This document shows, piece by piece, positions 9,987 to 19,092 of a DNA stretch of 64,000 nucleotides. The stretch is from the NCBI GenBank assembly GCA_023459055.1, contig JAEWVR010000015.1, forward strand, positions 186,001-250,000, in the 5' to 3' direction. Below the pieces are notes generated by a model. That model did no database searches, had not been told where the DNA came from, and saw only the letters and a list, made by a program, of their open reading frames with translations. Positions within the stretch are counted from its first letter, which is position 1. Each line of letters begins with the position of its first letter. A program made the translations under genes and the position numbers. This DNA comes from Fibrobacterota bacterium. Lineage in GTDB: Bacteria > Fibrobacterota > Chitinivibrionia > Chitinivibrionales > Chitinispirillaceae.

Positions 9987-10481
9987 ATGAGTGAAAACCA
10001 GGAAGAAAATGTTGACAACAGTCTGCTTGTTGCAACATTTAAAATTGACAAAGCAAGTTTCGGTATTGATGCTAATCTGGTACAGGAGGTTGTCCAGGTC
10101 AGGAAGAACTCTCCGGTCCATCATGCACCTCATTATATCCGGGGTGTTATGAATCTGCGTGGACGAGTAGTAACAATTGTTGACCTTGGAGAAAAATTAT
10201 CGTTTGGAGAGATTCCTCACAGTGATGAGAATCGCATTCTGATTGTGGAATGGAAACAGGAATATGTCGGATTACTTGTTGAAAAAATTACGGAAGTTGT
10301 TCAGATTGAAAAAAGTTTGATCAGGGAGCCACCGGGTAATGTGCATGGTGTTCAGGCATCATTGATTGCAGGTGTTTTTCAGAATACGTCAGGATTTTTA
10401 ATCGGACTTCTTGACACAAATAAGATTCTTGATGTTGATGAAAATGAATATACCGGGGTGAGTAAAGCGAAAAAAGAGTAA
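9987..10481 (+). CDS. cheW: CheW coupling protein
   Basis: CheW links the receptor to CheA. The 164-residue protein is a single CheW fold with typical strands: LLVATFKID near the start, the HAPHYIRGVMNLRGRVVTIVD core and a C-terminal FLIGLLDTNKIL. The frame is open further upstream into the MCP gene, but the start is placed at ATG 9987 because GGAG (9975-9978) lies 8 bases before it; ATG 9981 would leave only 2 bases. It begins 19 bases after the receptor stop. The in-frame sequence immediately after its stop codon encodes a hemerythrin tail, which is described separately. Confidence 0.93.
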   Translation: MSENQEENVDNSLLVATFKIDKASFGIDANLVQEVVQVRKNSPVHHAPHYIRGVMNLRGRVVTIVDLGEKLSFGEIPHSDENRILIVEWKQEYVGLLVEKITEVVQIEKSLIREPPGNVHGVQASLIAGVFQNTSGFLIGLLDTNKILDVDENEYTGVSKAKKE

Positions 10482-10484
10482 ATC

Positions 10485-10595
10485 ATGATGATCTCAATTG
10501 AAGTTCGTGACTTTTTGAAAGATTGGATTATAAATCATATTCAAAAAACTGATAAACTCTACACAAAAGCAATGAATGAAAAAGGCATTAAATAG
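10485..10595 (+). pseudogene. bacteriohemerythrin C-terminal fragment
   Basis: A 36-codon frame reads ISIEVRDFLKDWIINHIQ, then KTDKLYTKAMNEKGIK. This matches by eye the last helix of bacteriohemerythrins, including the terminal iron-ligand pattern His-x4-Asp (NHIQKTD). The other five ligands of a di-iron hemerythrin are missing, so it cannot form the metal site alone. It sits one codon after the cheW stop, in the same frame, and 15 bases before cheB. It most likely remains from a hemerythrin gene that once lay in the operon, although a translated micro-protein cannot be excluded. Confidence 0.6.
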
Positions 10596-10610
10596 GATTG
10601 TTTACGATTT

Positions 10611-11699
10611 ATGAATTTACGTGTATTAGTTGTTGATGATACAGTTCTTTTCAGAACGGTTGTATCTGAAGCCCTGAAAAAAATTCCTGGTGTTGATGTA
10701 ATCGGAACAGCAGCAAGTGGTCGTGCGGCGCTTGCAAAAGCAGCTGAATTAAAGCCCGATCTGATTACACTTGATATTGAAATGCCTGGAATGGATGGAC
10801 TTCAGGTGCTTGAAGAACTGAAAAAAACAGGATCTGATGCAGGGGTGATTATCGTCAGTTCCTTTACGGTTCAGGGTGGAAGTTACACAATCAAGGCACT
10901 TGAACGGGGAGCGTTTGACTTTATTACCAAGCCATCTGAGGGAACTGCAGAGCAAAACCGTATTGCAGTATATGAGGCGCTGGCTCCAAGAGTAAAAGTG
11001 TTTGCCCGTAAACGGGAAATTAGTACAATTCTTTCCGGAAAAATACCATCAAAAACACCGCATCAAAAAGAAATTGCCCGGGAAACAAAAATTGACAGCA
11101 GAATAAGATTACAACAACCGGAAATGCTGCTTATCGGTGTGTCAACTGGTGGTCCTGCTGCTCTGGCTGTATTACTCCCGGAACTTCCGGCAAATCTTGG
11201 AGTACCTGTAATCATTGTCCAGCATATGCCGCCTATGTTTACAAATGCATTGGCAAACAGTTTAAGCGCAAAATGTAAATTGAAAGTCTGCGAGGCATCC
11301 AATGGCGACATTCTGCAATCTGATACTGTATATATAGCTCCGGGTGGAAAACAAATGAAATTGGGTAATCCGAATAATAGTGGAGTAAAAACACTGTTTG
11401 TTACTGATGACCCCCCTGAAAACAACTGTAAACCATCTGTTGATTATCTCTTTAGATCTGCCGCAAGTAATTATCCGGGAAAAAGCATGGCTGTCATTCT
11501 TACCGGCATGGGCAGTGATGGCACACTGGGTTTACGTTTGCTGAAACGTCATGGCTGCTACGTAATTGCTCAGGATGAACAGAGTTGCGTTGTTTATGGT
11601 ATGCCGCGTTCTGCAGTTGGCGCAGGTGTTGTGGATAGCGTAATACCGCTTCATGATATTGCAGGAAAAATTGTGAATTTCATGCGAAAGGGTTTATAG
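10611..11699 (+). CDS. cheB: chemotaxis response regulator protein-glutamate methylesterase CheB
   Basis: Removes methyl groups from (and can deamidate) receptor glutamates after phosphorylation by CheA. Receiver domain at 1-120 with DD at 9-10 and phospho-acceptor Asp55 (LITLDIEMPGMDG). The linker is about 50 residues. The CheB methylesterase domain spans about 170-362, with the catalytic Ser in GVSTGGPAAL, His in VQHMPPMFT and Asp in GMGSDGTLGL. Full family length (about 350). The stop overlaps the cheR start by one base, indicating translational coupling. Confidence 0.95.
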   Translation: MNLRVLVVDDTVLFRTVVSEALKKIPGVDVIGTAASGRAALAKAAELKPDLITLDIEMPGMDGLQVLEELKKTGSDAGVIIVSSFTVQGGSYTIKALERGAFDFITKPSEGTAEQNRIAVYEALAPRVKVFARKREISTILSGKIPSKTPHQKEIARETKIDSRIRLQQPEMLLIGVSTGGPAALAVLLPELPANLGVPVIIVQHMPPMFTNALANSLSAKCKLKVCEASNGDILQSDTVYIAPGGKQMKLGNPNNSGVKTLFVTDDPPENNCKPSVDYLFRSAASNYPGKSMAVILTGMGSDGTLGLRLLKRHGCYVIAQDEQSCVVYGMPRSAVGAGVVDSVIPLHDIAGKIVNFMRKGL

Positions 11700-12541
11700 T
11701 GCCAGCATTAACAGCGCAGGACATAGAACTATGGACTGTTTACATAAAGAATATATGTGGAAATAGTCATGACGCAAGTAAAGCCTATCTTATTGAAACC
11801 AGGCTCGCCCCGCTATTACAGGAAACAGGATCGGTATCATGGATTCAACTTTTTACAAAAGTCAAAAGTGATCCTACCGGTACCCTCAAAAAAAAAGTAA
11901 TTAATCTTATTACTACAAACGAAACATCTTTTTTCAGGGATACATCACCATTTGAACTACTACAGTATAAAATTATCCCTGATCTGATTGATTCCAAAAA
12001 AAAACAGAATTCAGGTGCTGTAATTCCGATCAGAATCTGGAGTGCAGCATGTTCAACTGGACAGGAAGTCTACAGTACTATTATTGTTTTCAGAGAGCTG
12101 CTTGGGGATTTGAAAGGGTATGATATCAGGATATTAGGAACTGATATTTCAGATAAGGTTATGGCTGCTGCAAGTTATGCAAAATACAGCAAAATGGAAC
12201 TTGAACGTGGCTTGACACAGAATAAAATAAGCAAATATTTTGTACAGGATGGTTCCATGTGGAGAATTCGGGATGAAATCCGGGCAATGGCTACATTTAA
12301 AACGATGAATCTCCTTGAACCATTTGTTTTTCCATATAAATTCGACATTATTTTATGCCGTAATGTAGCAATTTACTTTTCAATTGATGACAGAAAAAAT
12401 CTGTTTGGAAAAATTGCAAATGTTTTGGCGCCTAATGGATACCTTATTATAGGATCAACAGAATCACTGACAGGAATATGTTCGCAATTTGAATCGAAAC
12501 GTTATCTTCGCTCGGTATTTTATCAGCCAGGTGAAAGATGA
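11699..12541 (+). CDS. cheR: chemotaxis protein methyltransferase CheR
   Basis: SAM-dependent methylation of receptor glutamates. The N-terminal helical domain is followed by the NETSFFRD motif, the SAM-binding strand IRIWSAACSTGQE, LGTDISDKVM and DIILCRNVAIYFS. The start is GTG at 11699, overlapping the cheB stop by one base (TAGTG). The length of 280 residues is normal. It is the last gene of the chemosensory operon; the following gene is on the other strand. No free-standing CheY, CheC, CheD or CheZ gene is present in the cluster. Confidence 0.95.
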   Translation: MPALTAQDIELWTVYIKNICGNSHDASKAYLIETRLAPLLQETGSVSWIQLFTKVKSDPTGTLKKKVINLITTNETSFFRDTSPFELLQYKIIPDLIDSKKKQNSGAVIPIRIWSAACSTGQEVYSTIIVFRELLGDLKGYDIRILGTDISDKVMAAASYAKYSKMELERGLTQNKISKYFVQDGSMWRIRDEIRAMATFKTMNLLEPFVFPYKFDIILCRNVAIYFSIDDRKNLFGKIANVLAPNGYLIIGSTESLTGICSQFESKRYLRSVFYQPGER

Positions 12542-12657
12542 ATTGCTAACAACGTGTGGATTGCGAGTCTATAGATATATTGCATGCCTGGCGTATACCG
12601 GAAAGGAACAAGGTTGGTCGCAAACTCAGGATGTAAATCACTAAGGAATAAGTATTC

Positions 12658-13410
12658 TCACTTTTCACCCTGAAAGAGCAACTTTTCAAGACCGTAGATC
12701 AATCCTTTATTACCGGAGATATTCCTGACAGCATATAATATACCCGGGATAAAAGATTCCCGGTTGATTGCATCATGCCTGATTGTCAACGTCTGACCCT
12801 CACCGCCAAGAATTACCTCCTGTGATGCAACAAAGCCTGGAAGTCTGACTGCATGAACACGTATATTACCGATTTTTGCACCCTGCGAATTATCGTTAAG
12901 CAACTCACAACTTTGAACTGCCGGTGCATTGATTTTGTTTACATTTGCATTGTTGATATATTCCGCAGTAGTAATTGCTGTTCCTGATGGTGCATCAGCT
13001 TTATGATCATGATGGTATTCGATAATTTCTACATTCGGAAGGTATTTTGCTGCTTCTGCCGCTAATTTCATCATTACTACTGCACCGATACAAAAATTAG
13101 GAGCAATCAATATTCCACTATCATTTTTTAATGCGATTTCATGTAACGCTATGCGTTGATCACTTGTGATTCCTGTTGTCCCGATTATTCCGTTACATTT
13201 ACATGATGCAATTAGTTCCGCATTTCTGAAAGCTGTGTGCGGAGTTGTAAAATCAATGACGACATCAGGTTTAAGTTGATTAACAATTTCAGAAAGATTA
13301 TCCTTTGAATTTGCTTCACCTGCCAGTTGTATCTCACTGTCAAGTTTGATGGCAGCAACGATTGCCCTGCCCATTTTTCCGTTCGATCCATTTACAACGA
13401 CTCTGATCAA
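12658..13410 (-). CDS. dapB: 4-hydroxy-tetrahydrodipicolinate reductase
   Basis: Reduces 4-hydroxy-tetrahydrodipicolinate in the diaminopimelate/lysine pathway, giving the meso-DAP expected in this cell wall. The N-terminal nucleotide-binding motif VNGSNGKMGRAI has glycines at 8, 11 and 14. The signature EYHHDHKADAPSGTA provides the catalytic His and Lys and the substrate loop. The start codon is TTG at 13410: it is preceded by AAAGGAG at a 6-base spacing, and no ATG lies between them. The length of 250 residues is close to the family norm. It is monocistronic here, convergent with cheR. Confidence 0.95.
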   Translation of the reverse strand: MIRVVVNGSNGKMGRAIVAAIKLDSEIQLAGEANSKDNLSEIVNQLKPDVVIDFTTPHTAFRNAELIASCKCNGIIGTTGITSDQRIALHEIALKNDSGILIAPNFCIGAVVMMKLAAEAAKYLPNVEIIEYHHDHKADAPSGTAITTAEYINNANVNKINAPAVQSCELLNDNSQGAKIGNIRVHAVRLPGFVASQEVILGGEGQTLTIRHDAINRESFIPGILYAVRNISGNKGLIYGLEKLLFQGEK

Positions 13411-13825
13411 AAGGAGCTCCTTTATCTGACTAATATATAATCACCAATGGACATCCGGACGTACCTGGATGCATAGCGAAGTAACAACGTTTCGGTTGAT
13501 CACACCTGAACAATGCTGATTTTTATTCAGGTGGATAAAAATACGTTGTATTACTGCGGGTGTCAAAACATTAATAGTATTTCACAAATCAGTGTTGACT
13601 GCATTAAAAAATGAATTTTGTATAAAATTCCATATCCGATATGACGCTGGTATTGTGTAATTGTGAAATAGTAAACGATAGCTTGAAAGTAAACAGCATA
13701 AAAGAAGAAAAACAGATCCGGCATATTGATATAGTTGACATGGCGAGATCATGTGATATTGAATATGATCATTATACCAGTTTATATTTATGAATGGTCA
13801 GGTTCAAATGACTTGCCATGTTTTT
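13411..13825. other. intergenic region upstream of dapB
   Basis: 415 bases with no convincing gene. It holds the dapB ribosome-binding site next to 13411 and an inverted repeat CACCTGAA (13503-13510)/TTCAGGTG (13526-13533) with a 15-nt loop, of unknown role. No T-run follows it. Confidence 0.5.
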
Positions 13826-14698
13826 TTAAGAAACTGCAATTTCGAAAAATGTAACAGCTTTTTCCATTTCAGACTTGAATCGTTCTCTCAAGATGTCAAT
13901 ATCCTCCTGTTCGAGCTTAAGGGTATTGAATGAATCCGGGGTGAGTTCAGGTGATACATAGGAGTTATTATTAAGCCCTAGGTCATAACACAACCAGTCT
14001 GAAAGATGGCAGAGGGTAATAATTTCCTGATATTGCCCTGATTCTGATGGCGTGTGGTGATAAATCAACGGATACTGAAGCTCTGATGGAAGTCCCCATG
14101 TTGAAGTTAACCATTCTGCAACTTGACAATGATTATATCCGAGTACCTCGTTTTCTGCATTGTAAATGGGTATGTTGTTAAACTGTGCATATTCAAGAGC
14201 CTTATGGAAATCTTCATGAAGATACTGCTCCATTACAACTTTCCCGATATCATGAAGCAATCCGGCACAGAATGCTTCTTCCGGATCAAATAGAATAAAT
14301 TTTCTGATACGTGACGCAAGAAATTTTGCAACCATACCGCACCCGAGAGAATGAAGCCAGAAAGATTTTCGATCAAAAAGTGCTGCCGATCTCTTTGGGT
14401 CAGGAAACATGTCGAACACTGTCAGGCCAAGAACCATTGTATGAAGTACTTTCAATCCAAGAATTACTACTGCACTGCTAATATTAGTAATACTTTTGGG
14501 TACCCCATAAAAAGCACTATTGGCCAGTCTAAGCACTTTTGCACTTAATGAAAGATCCTGACCAATAACAAACGCCACATCGTTGGATGATGTCATTGGA
14601 TCATTGATAATCCTGATAAGTCTTGATGCAATCTGGGGCAGTGTTGGTAAGTTTGCAACATGCTGTATCTTGTCTTTAAATTCCTGACTGATCTCCAT
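13826..14698 (-). CDS. HDOD-domain signalling protein
   Basis: An HDOD domain (degenerate HD hydrolase-like fold) covers most of the 290 residues: it begins with LPTLPQIASRLIRIINDP, continues through LSAKVLRLANSAFYG, and has an AGLLHDIGKVVMEQ helix that keeps the HD pair. HDOD proteins are usually non-enzymatic regulators connected to chemotaxis, c-di-GMP or stress signalling. It is separated from the che operon by dapB and is transcribed in the opposite direction, so a functional link is only suggested. GGGG lies 6-9 bases before the ATG. Confidence 0.88.
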   Translation of the reverse strand: MEISQEFKDKIQHVANLPTLPQIASRLIRIINDPMTSSNDVAFVIGQDLSLSAKVLRLANSAFYGVPKSITNISSAVVILGLKVLHTMVLGLTVFDMFPDPKRSAALFDRKSFWLHSLGCGMVAKFLASRIRKFILFDPEEAFCAGLLHDIGKVVMEQYLHEDFHKALEYAQFNNIPIYNAENEVLGYNHCQVAEWLTSTWGLPSELQYPLIYHHTPSESGQYQEIITLCHLSDWLCYDLGLNNNSYVSPELTPDSFNTLKLEQEDIDILRERFKSEMEKAVTFFEIAVS

Positions 14699-15184
14699 GT
14701 AGTCCCCGTCATGTTTGATTGTATCTAAAAATTATATAAATATACCTTCAAAAATTAAAGGAGAAAATCCGAAAACAAAAATAAGTTGCTAATAGTCCTT
14801 CAGATAATCGATAAACGTATTTAAAAACAATATCTCATTACGATACAACGGCAAAAAAACGGTTTGATCAGAACATCGTTATGGCTTGAATAATAATAAG
14901 CTTTTTAATACTTTTGTAACATATTGATTATTATAAAGTTGTAGTTTAATTACCTGATAACCTGAAGTAAAAATTGATTTTAAGGTCGCATCTATGTTTA
15001 AACCATTGAAAATGTGAAGATAATATGTTATTTTGTTAAGAACATCAGCGTTGCACATAAATACCGGTGCCTTTTCAGGCAATCATCATGTTATACTGCA
15101 TTATCAGATCTTTCTTTAACTAAAATAACAGCTTTGATGCTGATGACTGACAACGAGTAAATCAACAGGGAGTAATTAACTGCA
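14699..15184. other. divergent intergenic region
   Basis: 486 AT-rich bases between the HDOD gene and the first OmpA/TSP3 gene. Short open frames here have no ribosome-binding site and no recognisable product. It probably holds divergent promoters, but none is clear enough to place. Confidence 0.4.
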
Positions 15185-17077
15185 ATGATACCTACCACCG
15201 GTAAAAGACAGGCAACATTTGTTATCCCCAAACTGGCATGCATGATTGCGATTTGCTGCGTGTATGTTTTTAGCTCAGCCGAAGACAAACACCATGATAA
15301 TATCTCAACTAATAAAAATGGACTTTCTGGCTTAATTTCTGTTTATAAAGCAAAAAGCCTTGGTTCGATGCATCTTTCAGTAACACTTAATTCAGAGCTT
15401 GCCAGTGATAAAAGTCTGGTAAAACAGCTGGTGTATTTTAATGCTGCATCGTTAAGGTACGATACTGCTTATCCACTTGTAAATCTGATGCAATTCAGAC
15501 CGGCAATTGGTTTCGGTGTTACTGATTATCTTGATTTTGCATTATCAATTCCGTTCTATGCAGATCTGCCTGAAGGTTTTTCTCCTGAGGGCGCTTTTGG
15601 CGACCTGAAATTCAGTACTCAATTCCGGATACCCGGAAAAAAGGATCGGCTTACTGATGCCGCATTGCTTGTAGGGGTTTCTTTCCCTACCGGTGAAAAG
15701 ACTAAAGGGTATATACCACGCCATACACTTTATCATGAACATGTTGATTCTATTATCCTTCCTGTGTCATGTTTTTCTTCCGGCAGCTATGATTTTAACA
15801 TTGAGGCATTATGGAGACTTAACGTTTCATGGTTTGGAATGTATGTGAATACCGGTTGTCTTCTTACAAGTACAAATACACTTTCAAACTTGTTGATACT
15901 TAGGACAGCAATGGAATTTAAACTCTCAAGTAATATTTCGTTTTTTACTGAGTTGACATCTGAGAGCCGTTTTTCTAATGTCACCGACAGGTTTCGGATT
16001 ACCCGGGATCCTTTCTGGCTTGAACCTGGATTTCAGGTGGTAACTGATCATGGGGGGCTTGTAGCACTAACCGGTGGTATCTGCCTGACATCAAAAGATG
16101 AAATTACGTACTATAGTCAGAGCAGAAAAAACATGAGTAGTAAGAATGAAAGAATAATCAGCGGTAAAGTGATGCCATCATGGCGGGCTGGTCTGCATAT
16201 CGGATGGAATATGTCATTACGGAATGTTGATCGGGATGGAGATCTTGTATCAGACGAATATGATAAATGTCCAAAACAAAAGGAAGATCTTGACAATTTT
16301 GATGATCATGATGGGTGTCCTGACACAGATAACGATAAGGATGGTATCATTGATAGTCTTGATAAATGCCCGGATAATCCGGAGGATTTTGATGGTTTTG
16401 AAGATGGTGACGGTTGTCCTGATTTCGACAATGATGGTGATCATATTGTTGATAGTCTTGACAAGTGTCCTGATATTGCAGAGGACTTAGATGGCTTTAT
16501 AGATGATGATGGGTGTATTGATAACGATAATGATAACGATGGGATAATTGACAGCTTGGATAAATGTATTTCTGAAGCCGAGGATAAGGATGGGTATCAG
16601 GATGATGATGGTTGTCCGGATATAGACAATGATCAGGATGGTGTCGCTGATAATCTGGATCATTGTCCTGATAGCTCCGGCTTAAAAGAGGATAACGGAT
16701 GCCCAAAGGCTCGCGAAAAAGCGAAAGAAATAAAGATGGGCAGGGTGATACTTGCCGGTGTGGCATTTGAGCCGAAAACCTCAATAATCGTAGAAAGTGC
16801 TTATAGAATCCTTGATCAGGTGTGTTTATCCCTTACCGATTATCCTGGTGTAAAGGTTGATATCTGGTCGCATACAGATAGTACCGGTAGTGCATCGCAA
16901 AATTTCAGTTTGACACAAAAACGTGCCGAAGCCGTTCGGGATTATCTGATTAGCAAGGGTGTTGATGCATCACGCCTGAGAGCTGTTGGTAAGGGATCCA
17001 AGGAACCGATTGCAGATAATGGCGTAATCCCTGGACGTCAATTGAATAACCGGATTGAGCTGTTCAGGATTGAGTAG
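15185..17077 (+). CDS. outer-membrane OmpA-family protein with thrombospondin type 3 repeats (copy 1)
   Basis: Predicted cell-envelope protein of 630 residues. It has a signal-like hydrophobic N-terminus (about 15-33), a beta-rich region (about 50-340) likely to be an outer-membrane barrel, five calcium-binding TSP3 repeats of 33 residues (about 349-506) rich in DNDxDG and DKCP, and a C-terminal OmpA/MotB peptidoglycan-binding domain (about 525-630) with HTDSTGSASQNFSLTQKRAE and NRIELF. The family anchors the outer membrane to peptidoglycan. AGGGAG lies 12 bases upstream of the ATG, a long spacing. The next gene is a full-length paralogue 81 bases downstream, pointing to tandem duplication. 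Confidence 0.88.
   Translation: MIPTTGKRQATFVIPKLACMIAICCVYVFSSAEDKHHDNISTNKNGLSGLISVYKAKSLGSMHLSVTLNSELASDKSLVKQLVYFNAASLRYDTAYPLVNLMQFRPAIGFGVTDYLDFALSIPFYADLPEGFSPEGAFGDLKFSTQFRIPGKKDRLTDAALLVGVSFPTGEKTKGYIPRHTLYHEHVDSIILPVSCFSSGSYDFNIEALWRLNVSWFGMYVNTGCLLTSTNTLSNLLILRTAMEFKLSSNISFFTELTSESRFSNVTDRFRITRDPFWLEPGFQVVTDHGGLVALTGGICLTSKDEITYYSQSRKNMSSKNERIISGKVMPSWRAGLHIGWNMSLRNVDRDGDLVSDEYDKCPKQKEDLDNFDDHDGCPDTDNDKDGIIDSLDKCPDNPEDFDGFEDGDGCPDFDNDGDHIVDSLDKCPDIAEDLDGFIDDDGCIDNDNDNDGIIDSLDKCISEAEDKDGYQDDDGCPDIDNDQDGVADNLDHCPDSSGLKEDNGCPKAREKAKEIKMGRVILAGVAFEPKTSIIVESAYRILDQVCLSLTDYPGVKVDIWSHTDSTGSASQNFSLTQKRAEAVRDYLISKGVDASRLRAVGKGSKEPIADNGVIPGRQLNNRIELFRIE
16229..16702 (+). repeat. 99-bp repeats encoding thrombospondin type 3 units
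   Basis: About five in-frame units of 99 bases (33 residues) encoding Asp/Gly-rich calcium-binding loops of the pattern DNDxDGIxDSLDKCP. The units have diverged but are still clear at the DNA level. Confidence 0.85.
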
Positions 17078-17158
17078 GTGACTTTTTAAGAAAATAAGGT
17101 TATGCCATTTTAACTGATATATTCTAATGAACAGGACAATTGCTAACAAGGAGAACTG

Positions 17159-19054
17159 ATGCGTTTTGTAAATAGATTATTGGTATGCACAGTAATTGTA
17201 TGTGCATTTGTCTATTATGCTCCTGCACTGGATATTAATACAAATGGACAAAAGGGCGTCCTTCGTACGCTTAGTGCTGTGCCGGTGGCTAAAAACAATC
17301 TGAATCTTGGCAGTGGATTTACATTCTCACAATCATCCGGATATTTTGGGGGTTCAATTGAAAATGGTATTCAAATGCCTGTTACCGATTCATTTGGCCG
17401 GGTTGTGGATGATACACAGATGGAAACTGCCCGTCAGTTTACATCAAATTTCTTTCTTGCTGTAACACCGCTTCGATTCCTTAATATATCTATTTCTTTA
17501 CCATACTACTACGATTGGTCTGGTATAAATGGTGTTGATGAAGGCGGGTTGGGAGATTTTCGATTGTCAGTACGTCTTTCTCCGCGATCAGCAATAAAAG
17601 GCTTTTATCAGGGGTATTATATCAGCGGAACAATTCCAGTCGGTATGCAGAATAATGGCATTTTTCCACGTAATTCATATTATATCGAGAATGAATACCG
17701 CGATGCCAAAGCGTTATCATTTTATTCCGCAAATGCTGCCACGCTCACTGCCGAATTGTTGTTAACTCTTGACATCAAAGAACTTCGTGAAAAAACTCCA
17801 TTACAAGTACATTTCAACATTGGCGGCTCTGCGTCGTCATCAAACAAAAAACAGCGCAACCTGATGTTGTACAATTTGGCAGTAGAATATAATCCGGCAT
17901 ATTTTTTCACTTTATTTGCAGAAATATCTGGTGAAACCCGATTTGGGAATCTGTCCACCGATATCGATCTCGCACAGGACCCGATCCTGTTTTCACCGGG
18001 AATGAGAATTACGACACCATCCGGATTATACCTGATGCTCGCTGCTGATGTCGCATTATCATCAGACAGAAAGTCTGCACGTATTAACCATAATCCTGCT
18101 ACCGGCGCAGCAAAAGACTTTAATTATTCCACAAGTGTAGTACCATCGTATGGTGCACAGTTTGTACTTGGCTGGAACGGATTCATGGTGGTGCAGGATG
18201 ATGACAAAGATGGAATTAAAAATAATGTTGACAGATGTCCCAGGGAGCCTGAGGATATTGATGGATTCGAAGATGCTGATGGATGTCCTGATTTTGACAA
18301 TGATCATGACTGGATTCCTGATTCACTTGATAAATGTCCTAACGTTTCTGAAGATAAGGATGGGTTTGAGGATAATGATGGGTGTCCTGATTCTGATAAT
18401 GACAATGATAGTATCATTGATATAAATGATAAGTGTCCAAATGCTGCGGAAGACATTGATGGATTTGAGGATGAGGATGGATGCCCTGATCTTGACAACG
18501 ATTTTGATGCTATCCCTGATGTAAAAGATAGTTGCCCTGATGTAAAGGAAGACTTTGATGGTTTTCAGGATGATGATGGCTGTCCAGACCTTGATAATGA
18601 CAGGGATGGTATTGTTGATTCGCTTGATCAATGTCCGGATCTTCCCGAAACATTCAATAATCTGCGTGATGATGACGGGTGTCCTGACACTGTAAAACGG
18701 GAATCAACATTGCCGCAAAAGCAGATATTACAGGATATACAATTCAGGAATAACGGTCCGGAATTGACATTCAGTTCACTGCAAAATATTGAACCGGTGG
18801 TTCGTCAGATGAAACAATTTCCTGAACTTGAGATTGAGGTACATGGGCATACCGATACACTGGGGGATTATTCAAAAAATATGAAATTGTCTCAAATGCG
18901 TGCAGAATCTGTTCGTCAGTATCTGATTTCCAAAGGTGTTGAGGCCAAAAGAATTCGAGCGGTTGGATTTGGGCCGACAATGCCTGTTGCAGATAACAGG
19001 ACTGCAGCCGGACGTTCTAAAAACAGGCGCATTGAGATAATCAGAGTAAAATAG
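17159..19054 (+). CDS. outer-membrane OmpA-family protein with thrombospondin type 3 repeats (copy 2)
   Basis: Paralogue of the preceding gene with the same plan and length (631 residues): signal peptide (about 1-24), beta-rich region (about 30-345), TSP3 repeats (about 347-510), and OmpA-like domain (about 525-631) with HTDTLGDYSKNMKLSQMRAE and NRRIEIIRVK. AAGGAG (17148-17153) lies 5 bases before the ATG. It is followed 38 bases later by the secreted subtilisin gene, so the three may be co-transcribed. Function inferred from the family: a structural or adhesive envelope protein with calcium-binding repeats. Confidence 0.9.
   Translation: MRFVNRLLVCTVIVCAFVYYAPALDINTNGQKGVLRTLSAVPVAKNNLNLGSGFTFSQSSGYFGGSIENGIQMPVTDSFGRVVDDTQMETARQFTSNFFLAVTPLRFLNISISLPYYYDWSGINGVDEGGLGDFRLSVRLSPRSAIKGFYQGYYISGTIPVGMQNNGIFPRNSYYIENEYRDAKALSFYSANAATLTAELLLTLDIKELREKTPLQVHFNIGGSASSSNKKQRNLMLYNLAVEYNPAYFFTLFAEISGETRFGNLSTDIDLAQDPILFSPGMRITTPSGLYLMLAADVALSSDRKSARINHNPATGAAKDFNYSTSVVPSYGAQFVLGWNGFMVVQDDDKDGIKNNVDRCPREPEDIDGFEDADGCPDFDNDHDWIPDSLDKCPNVSEDKDGFEDNDGCPDSDNDNDSIIDINDKCPNAAEDIDGFEDEDGCPDLDNDFDAIPDVKDSCPDVKEDFDGFQDDDGCPDLDNDRDGIVDSLDQCPDLPETFNNLRDDDGCPDTVKRESTLPQKQILQDIQFRNNGPELTFSSLQNIEPVVRQMKQFPELEIEVHGHTDTLGDYSKNMKLSQMRAESVRQYLISKGVEAKRIRAVGFGPTMPVADNRTAAGRSKNRRIEIIRVK
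18198..18690 (+). repeat. 99-bp repeats encoding thrombospondin type 3 units (copy 2 gene)
   Basis: Five in-frame units of about 99 bases, each encoding a DNDxD loop, a DKCP-like segment and an EDxDGFxDxDGCPD stretch, as in the upstream paralogue. Confidence 0.85.
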
Positions 19055-19092
19055 GTTCCAGAATATAGCATAAAGAGATGGTGATATCCATA

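Noticed and set aside
14879..15288. Two minus-strand frames of 65-67 codons
   Set aside because: No ribosome-binding site, AT-driven composition, and one overlaps the signal-peptide region of the OmpA/TSP3 gene.
16224..18631. Ile/Met- and Ser-rich open frames across the TSP3 repeats on both strands
   Set aside because: By-products of the Asp-codon-rich repeat DNA of the real OmpA/TSP3 genes.
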